From Myrica gale (lineage: Eukaryota; Streptophyta; Magnoliopsida; Fagales; Myricaceae), in NCBI GenBank assembly GCA_963930655.1, contig OZ005612.1, positions 2,299,001 to 2,363,000 of the forward strand: a stretch of 64,000 bases of DNA, written 5' to 3'. Under the pieces are notes generated by a model. The model did no database searches and had not been told where the DNA came from. It saw nothing but the letters and a program-made list of their open reading frames with translations. The position numbers and the translations under genes are program-made. Shown piece by piece: positions 45,461-56,305 of this stretch; position 1 is the stretch's first letter, and every line of letters starts with the position of its first letter.

Positions 45461-45945
45461 AATTCTGTCGGTCCTTCATACACGGACAAAACGTGGAATT
45501 GGATCTTTGTGCTGAATTATTGGGAGGCACTGTTGCCACCAACCCACCCGCCAATTTCTGGCCCGAGCACATGTTGTTTGCTCGCCGTACGTTTCACCAA
45601 TTTTCTGGCCCGAACACGTTGTTTGCTCGCCGTACGTGTCTCACGCGATCGTAGACGTTTCTGTTCAGGCAGTACAGGTTCCAATTATTTTATGTTGCTG
45701 CATGCTGTTCATGTTTAACTTATGAACGAAAGAAAGAAGTTCATTTTCCCTTTTTTAATTAAAAATACGATGGCCATTTTTTTAAGCTCGAATATATGAT
45801 AAGCTTGGCCTTAATTGTCAATTGATACAAATGAAAAGTCTATAAAATCACCTATAAAGTCTAATTAAGACTAGCTACCAATTGATTCAAAAACTAGAAG
45901 TATAGATATATAGATCAAGTTATTCGTTGATTGAAAATGTTATTT
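45461..45945 (+). repeat. Duplicated non-coding block, copy 2 without the insertion nest
   Basis: It matches 42729-42850 and 43722-44290 in order but lacks the MITE and foldback between them. It has its own roughly 55-bp internal tandem duplication (CTGGCCCGAGCACATGTTG and CTGGCCCGAACACGTTG, both followed by TTTGCTCGCCGTACG). Confidence 0.6.
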
Positions 45946-47930
45946 TTTTATTTAATTTGGATAGGTTATGATGGGAAGATTTTTTCAGCCCAATAAAAAA
46001 AGAAACGGGCCTTGAGCCGGACATAAAAGGCAAAGACCCCCTCATAATACCGACAAGATTTCATCAACCGCGGATCACTATTGAGGAAAACATCAGCAAT
46101 CCTCTTAAATGTGGGTCACGTAGAACATGAAAATGTGAGGTATAAGGGGGGTTAATTATCTGATTCATTGACAAAGAAGATACTAAAAAGAATAATATAT
46201 AGCCATAAAATGAGCAAACAATAATAGCCTTCGTGAGAATCAATGAGGAGAAAAGAAGGAAAATTTGAGTCACACTTAATTAATGCGAGGTAGAGGATGT
46301 ATGATAAAAGAAATCGTAATAAAAGAAAAAGGAAAAAAAAAGGAGGAGGGAGATAACAAACCGAGGTCCAACAAGCCCGACCCATAAATGAAAGAGAAAG
46401 AAAGAAAGAAGCAGAAAAGTACATTTATTCTCTCTCATATTCTCTTTAACTGATAATCAAACTAGTAAACAAAAGATATAGACAAATAACAACGACATCG
46501 GATAAATCTTCCTACGGGGAGGACCCTGAGTACTAACTTGTTTACTTTACTTGTAGTAGGAAGGAAGGAGATATTGCACCTTTTAACCCATTCCAAGTGC
46601 TGGATTTTAAACATAGCTTCTTCGGACTCTTGGCCCAATGGATGTTGTGATACCAGTTAAAAATGGCTCCATCAACAAGTATTTTTTTTATAAAATATTA
46701 TTGAGAATGTTGCTTACATAGAAATAAGTTTCTCAAAGCTAAAAGTAATAAAATATTTCTTAAGATAGATTATGAAACAAGAAAAATAAAATGAATTAAT
46801 TATACCATCAATGAAGAACAATATATTAAAAAATTTAGAATAAATAATTTTACATTTAAAAAATTTATTTTACATTGAAAAGATTTAGAAGGATAAGTTT
46901 TAATTATATTTAATTAATATTTTGTAAATGATTGCCAAAGGGATATCGCCTCGGGCTCAAATACGTTAGCCGCCCTGCAGACATTGCTGGATGCATTTGA
47001 CAAAGTATCCCATAGATATATAATACATTTATAATTTAGTGATGACATTTCGAGTCCTTTTCAATAAAGAAAACCCCTTCTCTATGCGACGCGGACCAAT
47101 ATAAAACATTGTTAGGTCTAATAACCATCACGAAGCTACACTTTTTCGTATCTCCTTTGCAAACAAATTTTGGGCCTGGATTTACCAGCCCATTAAGCCA
47201 GAGGTCCACAACTTGTTCGTATCGTATACTACCTTTCACGTTGGATTCACCATATTCTCTCTCTCCCCCTCTTTTTAGTTTTAGGACATACGTTTTACAC
47301 ATTCTAATTATGAGAATATTTACACTAAAGTTCTCAAATACTTTTTTTTTAATCACATTACAGCTACTAACTAATTATTTCAGATAATTTATATTCTTGG
47401 TTAAAAAATTTCATTAATTTTGACAGAAATTAATTTTTTGTTATAAAAAATTACAATTTTATAGACACAAAATTGTTTTTCATCTAACATTTGATTCTCC
47501 TAAGCCCAAGTTTTCCAATACTCCTTACAATCCAGTAGTCCTTAAGCCCAAACCCAAGCCCAAGCCCAAGCCCATTTCTCCATTTGCTCATTGCCAAAGC
47601 CCAATATACCTGCTCTTAAAATCATTATCAAAATCCTGCGCACACGTAACCCCATCCTAGAGCTGTTTCCCTTACTTCTCGAGCCTTAATGTTCCCTCCT
47701 TAATTTAATACGGATACTCATATCTTCCAGAGCCATACAGAAAACTCTAATCACCCATTGTTAGCACCTCCATCACCCAAATCTCGCATCTTCACCTCTC
47801 TCTTCGTTGCGATTCTTGTGCGTTCTTGTAGTACTTCTGAGGCTTATTAGTTAGGTTTTCATGTACCGTCTGATAAACATTTTGTTCCGGTTTAGACTTA
47901 AAAAACAAACAAGAAAGCAAGATATATTGC
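45946..47930. other. Gene-free repeat-rich DNA
   Basis: A+T-rich DNA with a duplicated block at about 47142-47410 (partner 44931-45175). A short AAGCCC hexamer array lies at about 47546-47572. No coding sequence is recognised. Confidence 0.45.
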
Positions 47931-47933
47931 CCA

Positions 47934-49284
47934 TTAATGAATAGAAAAACCTAGTTTCAAAACAAAAAACACTTGCCCACCATTGGCGTAAAGAGCCAGT
48001 GAAACCTGGAGAGAAGAAGAGAGATTTTTACTTGATAATGTTTTTTCAGGTGTCATAGATTCGGCGGTAGCTAAATCTTTTAATATCTGACAAACTTTAC
48101 CAAGGGCTGTCTGATCCGTAAAGGAGGTTTTTAACCCTATTGGTTTACTAGGCAATTGAAGTAAAGGTTTCTCAGAGATGAGAGATTGACCATCTAACTT
48201 AAGTTCAATCCTGTCTAACTGATGATTTATGTTCTGGAGATATTGGGTAGTGTAATTGTTCTGTTCATCTAGTTGTTTCTTACTATCTGAATCTGGAATC
48301 TTAAAGGGTAACGCTTTGACTTCAGATCCTTTATAGGATACTATGATAGTCTCAGAAGGAGGATGACTAGCACTGATTGACTTCTTGTCAGAGGTAGTCC
48401 ATTTTACTTTGGTGAGCACTTGACAATTCAAGTTCATCGGATGATACTTCTCCAAATATTCAAAGAAACTTATGTTTGTACCTAATTGAAACATAAGTTC
48501 CTGTCAGTTATCATAAATGACTTTCTCTTCGGCTTTTACTTTCACGACACCGATTCCTTTTAACTTTATTTGCTGTACACATAAACTCATCTTCTAGAGG
48601 TTTCATGTCCGGGTTAAAGGCTTTACTTATGGTCATTAACTGAGGCTTGATGACAGATTCAAAATACGTTTGAGTAGGAGAATCCTCCTTATCATCTTCT
48701 TCAACTGTTACTTGAGACTTGGTGGAGTACTAACCTGAGAATTTACTTAAACGCCTTTGAGCTTACGCTGAAAGTCTCTAAGTGCGGGTTCAGAGATACT
48801 AGTGGTAGATCTTCTAGTAGATCGACTACCTGGTTTCACTATGTTGGATCAAATCTAATTTGGTGATATCACTATGAACTGGTTTGGTTGGATTCTCATT
48901 TTCTAAGATCCATTCACTAGGAAGGGTGGCATCTTTCCAAATAATTGACTTGGGGACCTTGATGTTGGCATCATTGGTATGACTTTGGATTAGCAAGGTC
49001 TGATCTTTGAGACTTTTTACCAAGGTATGAACATTCAAATTGGTTTGGATGCACTTATAATAAATTCGATAGATCAAAGCTAAAGGTTGACTTCCTTCTA
49101 ACATCTCATAACCTGAAGTTTTAATGTTCAAGGTTAAAGTTTTTAAAAGATGTTTGTCACTTAAACTTAGGATAAAATCGAAAAAACAATCAAAATGAAT
49201 TGTACTATTGTGGACACTAGATTTGATTATACCTAAGATACTTGTGTTGTAATCTGTGAACCTAGCATCACGAAGACACAACAA
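47934..49284 (-). pseudogene. Endogenous pararetrovirus relic (Caulimoviridae movement-protein region)
   Basis: A minus-strand remnant of the 5' part of a caulimovirid polyprotein. The segment 49284-48826 has the conserved 30K movement-protein core: CLRDARFTDY, then SVHNSTIHFDCFFDF, a LTLNIKTSGYEM block and YRIYYK. A later segment, 48494-47934, has the region that follows it (SETIIVSYKGSEVKALPFKI, then EQNNYTTQYLQNINHQLDRI). The two are separated by frameshifts and at least one in-frame stop, and a stop also precedes the first segment. Coat protein, protease and reverse transcriptase are absent. It is therefore a dead, truncated genomic copy. The genus is uncertain; a petuvirus- or florendovirus-like source is a guess. 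Confidence 0.75.
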
Positions 49285-49950
49285 AACAAAATCATTAACC
49301 TATTTTCGGGTTAATGATTTAACTGCAACTTGTACTAAACCTATGTGAATGTACTTGAAACTTTTTTTCCTATATTTTTTAAGGACATCGGGAGACAAAA
49401 CTTGACATTTCTCATGAGTTTTACTATGAGCATAAACTTGCTCTATGGTTTTGACATGATAATTTCCTAAGAAAGATAAATGAGAGAAACTTGACTCGGA
49501 GTAGATTTCATTACTGGGAACCTTAGGAATGTTCCAATCCTGAAGGTTTGAGTTGACTTATCGGAGTTCATATTCTTCTTCGTTTACTATCCCGAAAATG
49601 GGTGGAACTCGTGGAATTAGTGGATCTAAACATTATATTCATGTTTAACTTCTGGTCACAGGAACCAAACTAAATCAAACAAATTACTAAACCTACAATA
49701 AACCTATAGACTTCAACTTTTCGACTTAACAAACCAAAAATATATTCGCTCTCACGGCTATCCGCTCATGCCTCACCTGGGTCTTATTGTTTGGAACTCT
49801 ATGCTTACTGTTCAGAAATGTTTTTAGACTGCTAAAGTTGGAGTTTAACTTAGACGGGCAGACTGAAAATTTACTAAGAAGCTTGAAATAGTGTGACCAA
49901 ATAGCCAAAAATTGATACACAAAGAGGTACATATCACTACTACCAGGGTT

Positions 49951-49964
49951 TGGCTCCGATACCA
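49951..49964 (-). other. tRNA-Met primer site of the pararetrovirus relic
   Basis: The minus strand reads TGGTATCGGAGCCA, complementary to initiator tRNA-Met, about 670 bp before the movement-protein frame. This is where a caulimovirid starts reverse transcription. Copia elements use the same site, but no LTR end abuts it here. Confidence 0.65.
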
Positions 49965-51029
49965 TAAGAGATAAACTGGTGACCAAGGTGTTTACTTTGA
50001 AAGGGTGGAAGCGGTGAAGAAAGATCAGAGGATCAACAGATAAATAAAAGTTTAACTTAAAACTTGAGACCCCCTGTGAAGTGAACAAACTTCGTTGAAC
50101 CAACAATCGACATGAATGCATTGTCAAGCCGGTGTCCACTTGTAGTGGTCTAAAAAAATAATGTAGCAGAAAATAACTAAACCAGCCATGAAGGCGATAA
50201 TGCATAATTGCAGTAATTTAGAACCGTCGAATTTGGCGATATGCATGCTTGCAGATAAAAGAGATTGAAAGACAAAGAGATAACTTCATGTTACTTCATA
50301 AACATTTACTTAGAAAATACTTACACAAGTTACTAACAAAGAAATACATGTTTGAATACATGGTTACTCAAAGACATAAAATTGATAGAAAGACTCGGGA
50401 TAAGAGAGTTACTATCCCTGAGTCTTTCTATCCTAGAGAGGGAGAGAGTTTAACAATTTGAAATGGAATTCCTATCTCAACTGAATTCGAACTTTTAGTT
50501 TTAAAGACAGAAGAGTGACTGTAGAATCACGTAGATACTGTGCAATCACGTGCGCTATTATTGTGGATGAACAGTGACTTGTCAATTACTTTTGGCTGCT
50601 TTCACTATTTACTGTTACTGTTACTGTTCATGAATATATATATGGTAGGATTTTTCAGCTCATTTAGCAGACACAACACATGTGATGCTCTACACACTTA
50701 AATGAGGCCTAACTGTAAATAGCCCCAAACTAGGTATATGGACAAATTTCCAAAGATCTCTTCGTCTGCAAAGTCATATCCCATTGGCCAAAAAGCACAT
50801 TAGCTTGCAGTGAGACCTGCTCCTACTAACACCCAGTCAGCCCAGAAAAAGGACGGTAATGGACAAAAATACATATTTTTATTCTTCTTTCTCATGATTT
50901 ATTACTAAGAACTAATTTGGGCTTCAGAGGCTGACCCACAGGGCAGCCCAGTTCACCATTTCCTCAACTTTGCAGGTTCTCTACCATTCTTCATGCTAAG
51001 TTTTTAGCCCAATTCCATCAGGCTCCCTA
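49965..51029. other. Flank of the pararetrovirus relic, gene-free
   Basis: It may include viral leader sequence on the minus strand. The plus-strand frame at 50249-50461 is Lys/Arg-rich low-complexity sequence with no family resemblance. Nothing else is recognised. Confidence 0.35.
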
Positions 51030-51410
51030 CCCAGTAAATTTTGTGATGGACCGATTAAATCTGGCATTTGACCTCCTATTAAGTGTCCTAGAGGCTTTAA
51101 ACTCCTAACCGAGCACTTGTATATTCGAAGGCATTAAACATTCTACATGCACGAGAGACCATCTTTTTCTCTTAATAGAACTTCATGACTCAGTTAAGAG
51201 TTAAACTTCCAATAGAGGTATGTTTCCTAAACCCATATAAATAGGCAAATGCCCCTTCATATTTTATTATGCTTAATTTCATTCTCTAAGCACTAAACTT
51301 CTTCTTGATATATATATATATTGAAGTTTAGTTAGATCTCCATACATCAATTGATACTCTTACTGCGAAAGTTTGCGATGTAGTATTTGATCATGTCTAG
51401 AGGAAAGCAA
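51030..51410 (+). repeat. Gypsy-like LTR relic
   Basis: It contains CCATATAAATAGGCAAATGC (TATA-like) and CTAAGCACTAAACTTCTTCTTGATA. The latter is shared with the LTR at 52973-53458, as are TTAAGTGTC/ATAAGTGTC and CTCCTAACCGAGCAC/CTTAGTCGAACAC phrases. The ends are unresolved. Confidence 0.4.
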
Positions 51411-52972
51411 CGGTACTTGTTTTAACTTCTACGCATTGGGCGTAAGGTAAGAGGAAGAAAAAAGACGAATATTTGGAACTAGTTCAAGCTTATCAAGACC
51501 CATTTTCTTCGGTTTGTTAACTTGAGAACCGTTTCCTTTTTCTTCTGCTGAAATGTTCTTGGCAACCAAACACGGATCAATTTCTTCTTTTGTGGGTTAG
51601 TAAGAAAGCTCCATGTACGTAAAAGTCCCACATAAACGTAGTCTATACTCTTCTAGAGGTCACCTTACTAGACAAAATCCCAAGTTACACGACATGATTG
51701 CCATTTTTGCCGCAACGAAAGTACCAAAAAAAAAACACACAACAAAATTAAGAACAAAAAGTTACCACGAGCTTAGAACAGTATTTAAAGCACAACTAAC
51801 ATCTAGAAAAAAAAATGTCTACTGTTAGGCTTGGATGATAATTGAGGGGGAACGATTCAAGTTGTTCAAAAGAGTAGTGATTTCACACAAACCAAACATG
51901 GAACGAATTAAAAGCTTCTATGATATCGAGGAAAACGTAGAACACGAATATTCACACACACACAACTAATGCATCAAGTGAAACCTCTAATCAATTGCTT
52001 CGAGGAAATATCCTTTTTAGGGATGTGTTTACACCTTCAAAGGTACATTTTTTCTCATTCAATCGTTAGTTTTCTCATTCAATCGTTAGGTAGTCTTGCC
52101 AGGTAAAAAGCATATCGTTAGATATTTTTGTTGAGCCATCAATTTGGGATCATAGTACTAGATGATTTTGCCTCGTCAGATATTCATTTTAGTATTCGAA
52201 ACGAGTAGAATATACAAAATCAATATTTATAGGTCTTTTTATTGACTTCAGTTTCAGTTAAGGGAATTGAGCAATGTCCTTAACAAGTCCACTCCACAAT
52301 TAAAAGTTTTCCAAATTGGAGTACCTACGAGACAGATAATTAGTTGGGCATTTTAACCTTCTGTGATTGGTTCGGTTGCAACTTGTTCAACATGTCACCC
52401 CAAAGCTAGATAGTGATATGCAAGTGCAATTATTTTGAGCATAATGAATAGCATTATTGTACTGAGTGAGCCTGTGACACATGTCTCCTTTTCGTACAAA
52501 AGGTAGACAGAAGGGGCCACTCTAGCTATAGCAGCCGGTCCCAAAACCTAATTTAAAATTTAATTTAATAGACTTATTAAATTAATAGTTAATGTCAAAG
52601 ACTTCGAAAATTTAACTTAAAATTTACGTTGATTTGGATATAATTTGTCCAACCCAAACGTGAAACTTTATTTCACCTGAAAAAGTACATATGTGCTCAA
52701 TATAGAGGAGCTCCTGCTCCTCCCGTCGCTGAAGACCAAAGAGAGGGATTGAGGGCAAGAGAAACAGAGGGTATCTAGAGAGAGGGCATACACACACTCT
52801 CTCTAGACATTTATTTCTGATTGATGCTGCAAAAAAAAAAGAATATAATTTGTCCTCTTCCGTTTTTGCAACTTTATTTTGCTTTGTTCGTCCTCTACGC
52901 TCTAAAGTACCGGCACGTGCTATTTTTACTCTCAAATTTGTAAGATTGTAATGCTATTGATAGGCTATAAAG
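51411..52972. other. Gene-free spacer
   Basis: Only minor structure is visible: a 20-bp tandem duplication (TTTTCTCATTCAATCGTTAG, about 52047-52089) and a repeat at about 52535-52630 shared with 43916. The rest shows no coding or regulatory signal. Confidence 0.4.
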
Positions 52973-53458
52973 TGTCAGACCCATATCAAACCTGATCACT
53001 CCTAGCCTGATCTATCGTTGGTCACTCGACCTAATTGATTATCCCCTAGCAAAAACTCCTTAAAAGCCTAGACTCTTAGTCGAACACTCAATAAGTGTCA
53101 TTGGGATCAGAAGCTCTAACACTCACAATAGGACTCCAAGACTTAACACTTTGAGTGGTTGACTCTTAATAAGAATTAATCCATTCATCTTCTCTCCTAT
53201 CTATCTAAGAGATTCCAGGACTCCAGGTAACATAAGGAGTCATGAAGCACATACCATTAGACTATCTTTCGGACTCTAGCCCCACCTCCTATAAATGACG
53301 GGTACATCCGTTATATTTTCCTATGCTTAATTCTATTTTCTAAGCACTAAACATCTTCTTGATATCTAACTTTGTCGTCGGAGACTTGGTCCGAGGCCCT
53401 TTTCCCTCAGTGATTCTTGCTGGATTGATTGTCTCCTGATTTTTGGTAATTCTTGACA
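52973..53458 (+). repeat. Ty3/Gypsy 5' LTR
   Basis: 486 bp from TGTCAGACCC to TTCTTGACA, with inverse TGTCA/TGACA tips. It is followed at once by TCATCAGTTGGTGTCTTCTG, the typical spacer and primer-site region of plant Gypsy elements. CCTATAAATGACGGG near 53288 is a TATA candidate. Confidence 0.65.
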
Positions 53459-54200
53459 TCATCAGTTGGTGTCTTCTGTGAGAATTTTTTGACAAAAACA
53501 TATTCTAAAACATATCTCAGCATCACCCTTTGGCTCATCCTTGCCTTTACACATAGGTAGTTCCCCGTTTACATTAAAAGTGATCACATGCCAACTACCC
53601 CCAAGTTTTCGACCACCTAAGATCGACATTTTCCTTGGCTACAGAGATCCTTGCGATCACCTGAAGATTTTTCGCTTGCACATGCCCCAACCAACTTCAC
53701 CGACGTTATGACCAAAGCCCAAAATACATGAACTGCAAGGACATATTCACTGCATGTCTCCATTCAAATCCACCCAAGCAGGATAGAGGCAAAAGGGATC
53801 GAGATATGGATCGACAACGTTATAGAGATCAACGTCGGTGAACCAGCAGAGGCCGCTAACCTCGACCCATGCATAATGAAAGCCACTCGCGAGAGACACC
53901 TATTTTCCTTTTTCATTACTCTTAACACTACCCCTCAGGAGATTCTAATGCAAATCAAACACGACCCGAGTGTAAAATGACCTCAAAAGCTCAGGGCACC
54001 ACCAAAAAAAGGGGACCGGAGCAAGTACTGTGATTTTTATGAAGATCATGGGCACAACATAGATGATTTTTGGGAACTTAAGTGACAGATCGAGTATTTG
54101 CTCCATGAAGGAAACCTACGACATTTCATACTCGAACACGACTCCCCTCGGTGAGACCGACTTCGTAGCAAGGAAATGAGAAAGTTCTGCACGAATTAAA
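53459..54200 (+). pseudogene. Decayed Gypsy gag region
   Basis: One frame near 54020-54150 reads KYCDFYEDHGHNIDDFWELK, a stop, then QIEYLLHEGNLRHFI. This is the zinc-knuckle neighbourhood typical of plant Gypsy gag (KYC.FH..HGH...C..LK..IE.L...G.L). The stop in the middle, the replaced Cys and frame breaks upstream show it is dead. No protease or polymerase follows. Confidence 0.7.
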
Positions 54201-54364
54201 TTTATCCTTCTGATAATATCTATTTATCTAACTTGATAATTTCATTTTTATCTCAACATATAATCTTGTTATCTTACATAATATAATTGTCCTTTAGTTT
54301 TATCTTATCTGATAATGAAGGCACCAGGTCAATCTCCACAAAGCGCCAATATTCAAGTTAGAAC

Positions 54365-54640
54365 TAGGTCTAACTCTGATTGAGTACCCCCGCCTCGGAC
54401 AGACTTTGAGCGGCTGGTCTAACTCGGTTGTGCCAAAGACACCCCGATCGAGTACCCCCCGTCTCGGACAGGCTCCAAGCGGCTGATCTAACTCACATGT
54501 GTCAAAGGCACTCCGATCGAGTACCCTTGCCTAGGACAGGCTTCGAGAGGCTGGTCTAACTCGTTTGTGCCAAAGGCAATCCGATCTAGTATTTCCTCCT
54601 CGGACAGGCTCTGAGCGGCTAGTCTAACTGGCATGTGCAA
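54365..54640 (+). repeat. Tandem array, 68-bp unit, about four copies
   Basis: The unit starts GATCGAGTACCCCC or a variant at 54378, 54446, 54515 and 54583. It continues GTCTCGGACAGGCT, GCGGCTGGTCTAACTC and GTGCCAAAGGCA. Spacings are 68, 69 and 68. It lies downstream of the Gypsy gag relic, where such arrays are known in some Gypsy lineages. Confidence 0.8.
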
Positions 54641-54844
54641 AAACGACGGGCACGAGGCCTTTGTTTCAACTGCAACGAGAAATTCACTACGGGCCACAAG
54701 TGTCAAAGACCACAATTATTACTTCTTGAAGGGACGGGAAAAATAGTATGTGAAGAAATCAATGATGCAATGCCAGAAGAAGTTACTGAGTCTGAGATGT
54801 TATTACACTATTCAGGTAAGATGGGAAGAACAAAACCGCCTTGA
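54635..54844 (+). pseudogene. Second Gypsy gag zinc-knuckle fragment
   Basis: A 69-codon frame with RRARGLCFNCNEKFTTGHKC, the knuckle typical of chromovirus-type Gypsy gag, followed by acidic residues. It is cut off from any protease domain and starts inside the end of the tandem array. It therefore belongs to a different element from the one at 52973. Confidence 0.65.
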
Positions 54845-56233
54845 GGACAGGGCTACACTTCAGGGGGTAATTGATAGGTTGAGTCAGTGAAAAATAAGTT
54901 AACTTTAAAGTGGGTGCTAACAACAAGGAGATTGCGTGATCTATTTCCATGATTTTAGCTTACTTGATTTTAGTTGTTAAAGTTTCAGTTGTTTATTTGA
55001 ATTGTTGCAAACTTTTAGGAGATAATGATGTCTAATTTTTAGGATAGTTTGTTACTAGTGTAATTTAAATTAGAATGTACGTCGATTTTGAAAGATAATA
55101 AATAAAAAGTTTTCCAATTTTATATTACATTCTCACTGACCACAATTTTAACTATATTTTCTGCACACTCTTGACTGAACTTATCAATGTTCCATTAGAT
55201 CGGTAATAGACAGCAGAATCAGGCACCTTTTCCATGGCCAGAACCTGGCATTGTTTGAAACGCCCCCACCTTGTTAATTTCAGAACCTGACACATCATCG
55301 ACCAATTTGATTCAGTTACTTTGTTAAGGGTCAGGGACAAGTTACGAGATTTTGTCTACCCTCGCATGATCATAGGGTTCGTTGGAATATATAGCAGAAA
55401 TCGAACGGTGGTCGTCATGATGAATCGAAGTCGTCGTATATATCTTAATTAATAATTTGGTGTTGAATTTCGAGTGGTAGGCTGAGGATGGGCGGATCGG
55501 GATGGGGATGGGGATGGAAATGGAGTTGATTTGTTATATAATTACCAAATTAAGCTTTTTTTTTTGCCAAATTAAGCTATTTGACACGCTACTATATATT
55601 TTTATATAAAAAAAAGTTATCTATACTTGTGATTTAATTGACCGATACCTTATATAACGACAAAATCTTTGAAGAAGCGTTCTACTTCTTGTTCGTGGAA
55701 GGCCGTATCTAGGATTAATTAAACTTATATTAATATATGGCACGGACGTAAGCCATGATATTCCACCTAATGAGTTAAATATAATTATTAATTATGCTTC
55801 AAATTAAAAAATTTAATGATGTAAGTAATTGATAAAAGCTTTAAATTTTTGTTAAAAGCGAAATAAGTATATATAGTACGTATCTATGTGAAAGTGTAAC
55901 AACTAGCTAGGTACAATTTAAATGGTAGTATTTTTTTCTTGAAAAAGAAATTAAAACTTTTTCTCGATAGTTTAGTACGTAAACTGCGATCTGGATACCA
56001 AAAGTTGGCGCTCTTGATATGTATTGATGAAGGTCCATTCCCTTTTCCCTGGGTCAGCAGTCAAAATTTGTTGATATAGACGTCACATTCAAAGTCACAA
56101 TATTATTAAAAATTCAAAAATCAAACAAGAGGTACGGCGTAGAGAATCCGTGGTCAAGCGATGATCTCTATCGTTACGTTAGATTATCTAAATATGTAGG
56201 GCGCTGTGGTTTCGTTTGCATGCATGATTCAAC
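54845..56233. other. Spacer before P450 copy 3
   Basis: It contains a P450 3'-end relic at 55453-55536. A minus-strand frame at 55152-55340 is not recognised. The rest is A+T-rich and includes the upstream part of the copy 3 promoter (GTGGTCAAGCGATGATCTC near 56150). Confidence 0.4.
55453..55536 (+). pseudogene. CYP89A 3'-end relic
   Basis: AATTTGGTGTTGAATTTCGA encodes NLVLNFEW, the segment after the haem loop. It is followed by a stop and GATGGGGATGGAAATGGAGT in place of the [11 protein letters not shown] codons. Only about 80 bases remain. Confidence 0.6.
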
Positions 56234-56243
56234 TATATAAATA
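56234..56243 (+). promoter_or_regulatory. TATA box of the third CYP89A gene
   Basis: TATATAAATA lies about 63 bp before the start codon, within a block shared with the copy 2 promoter. Confidence 0.7.
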
Positions 56244-56305
56244 GGCAGATATGTTGAAGCTCATACACCCACACTGCCACACAGCTCAGGCCCAGTCCCT
56301 TAGAC

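Noticed and set aside
49726..50205. 159-codon minus-strand frame around the pararetrovirus primer site
   Set aside because: The frame runs through the non-coding primer site and shows no conserved domain, so it is more likely leader sequence open by chance.
50249..50461. 70-codon Lys/Arg-rich plus-strand frame near the pararetrovirus relic
   Set aside because: Low-complexity A-rich DNA gives this composition. No homology or regulatory context is visible.
54365..54640. 68-bp tandem array considered as CRISPR-like or centromeric satellite
   Set aside because: There is no repeat-spacer structure, only about four copies exist, and it sits in a Gypsy remnant, so it is an element-derived minisatellite.
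55152..55340. 62-codon minus-strand frame before P450 copy 3
   Set aside because: Moderately protein-like, but no family is recognised, there is no promoter context, and alternative frames are equally open.
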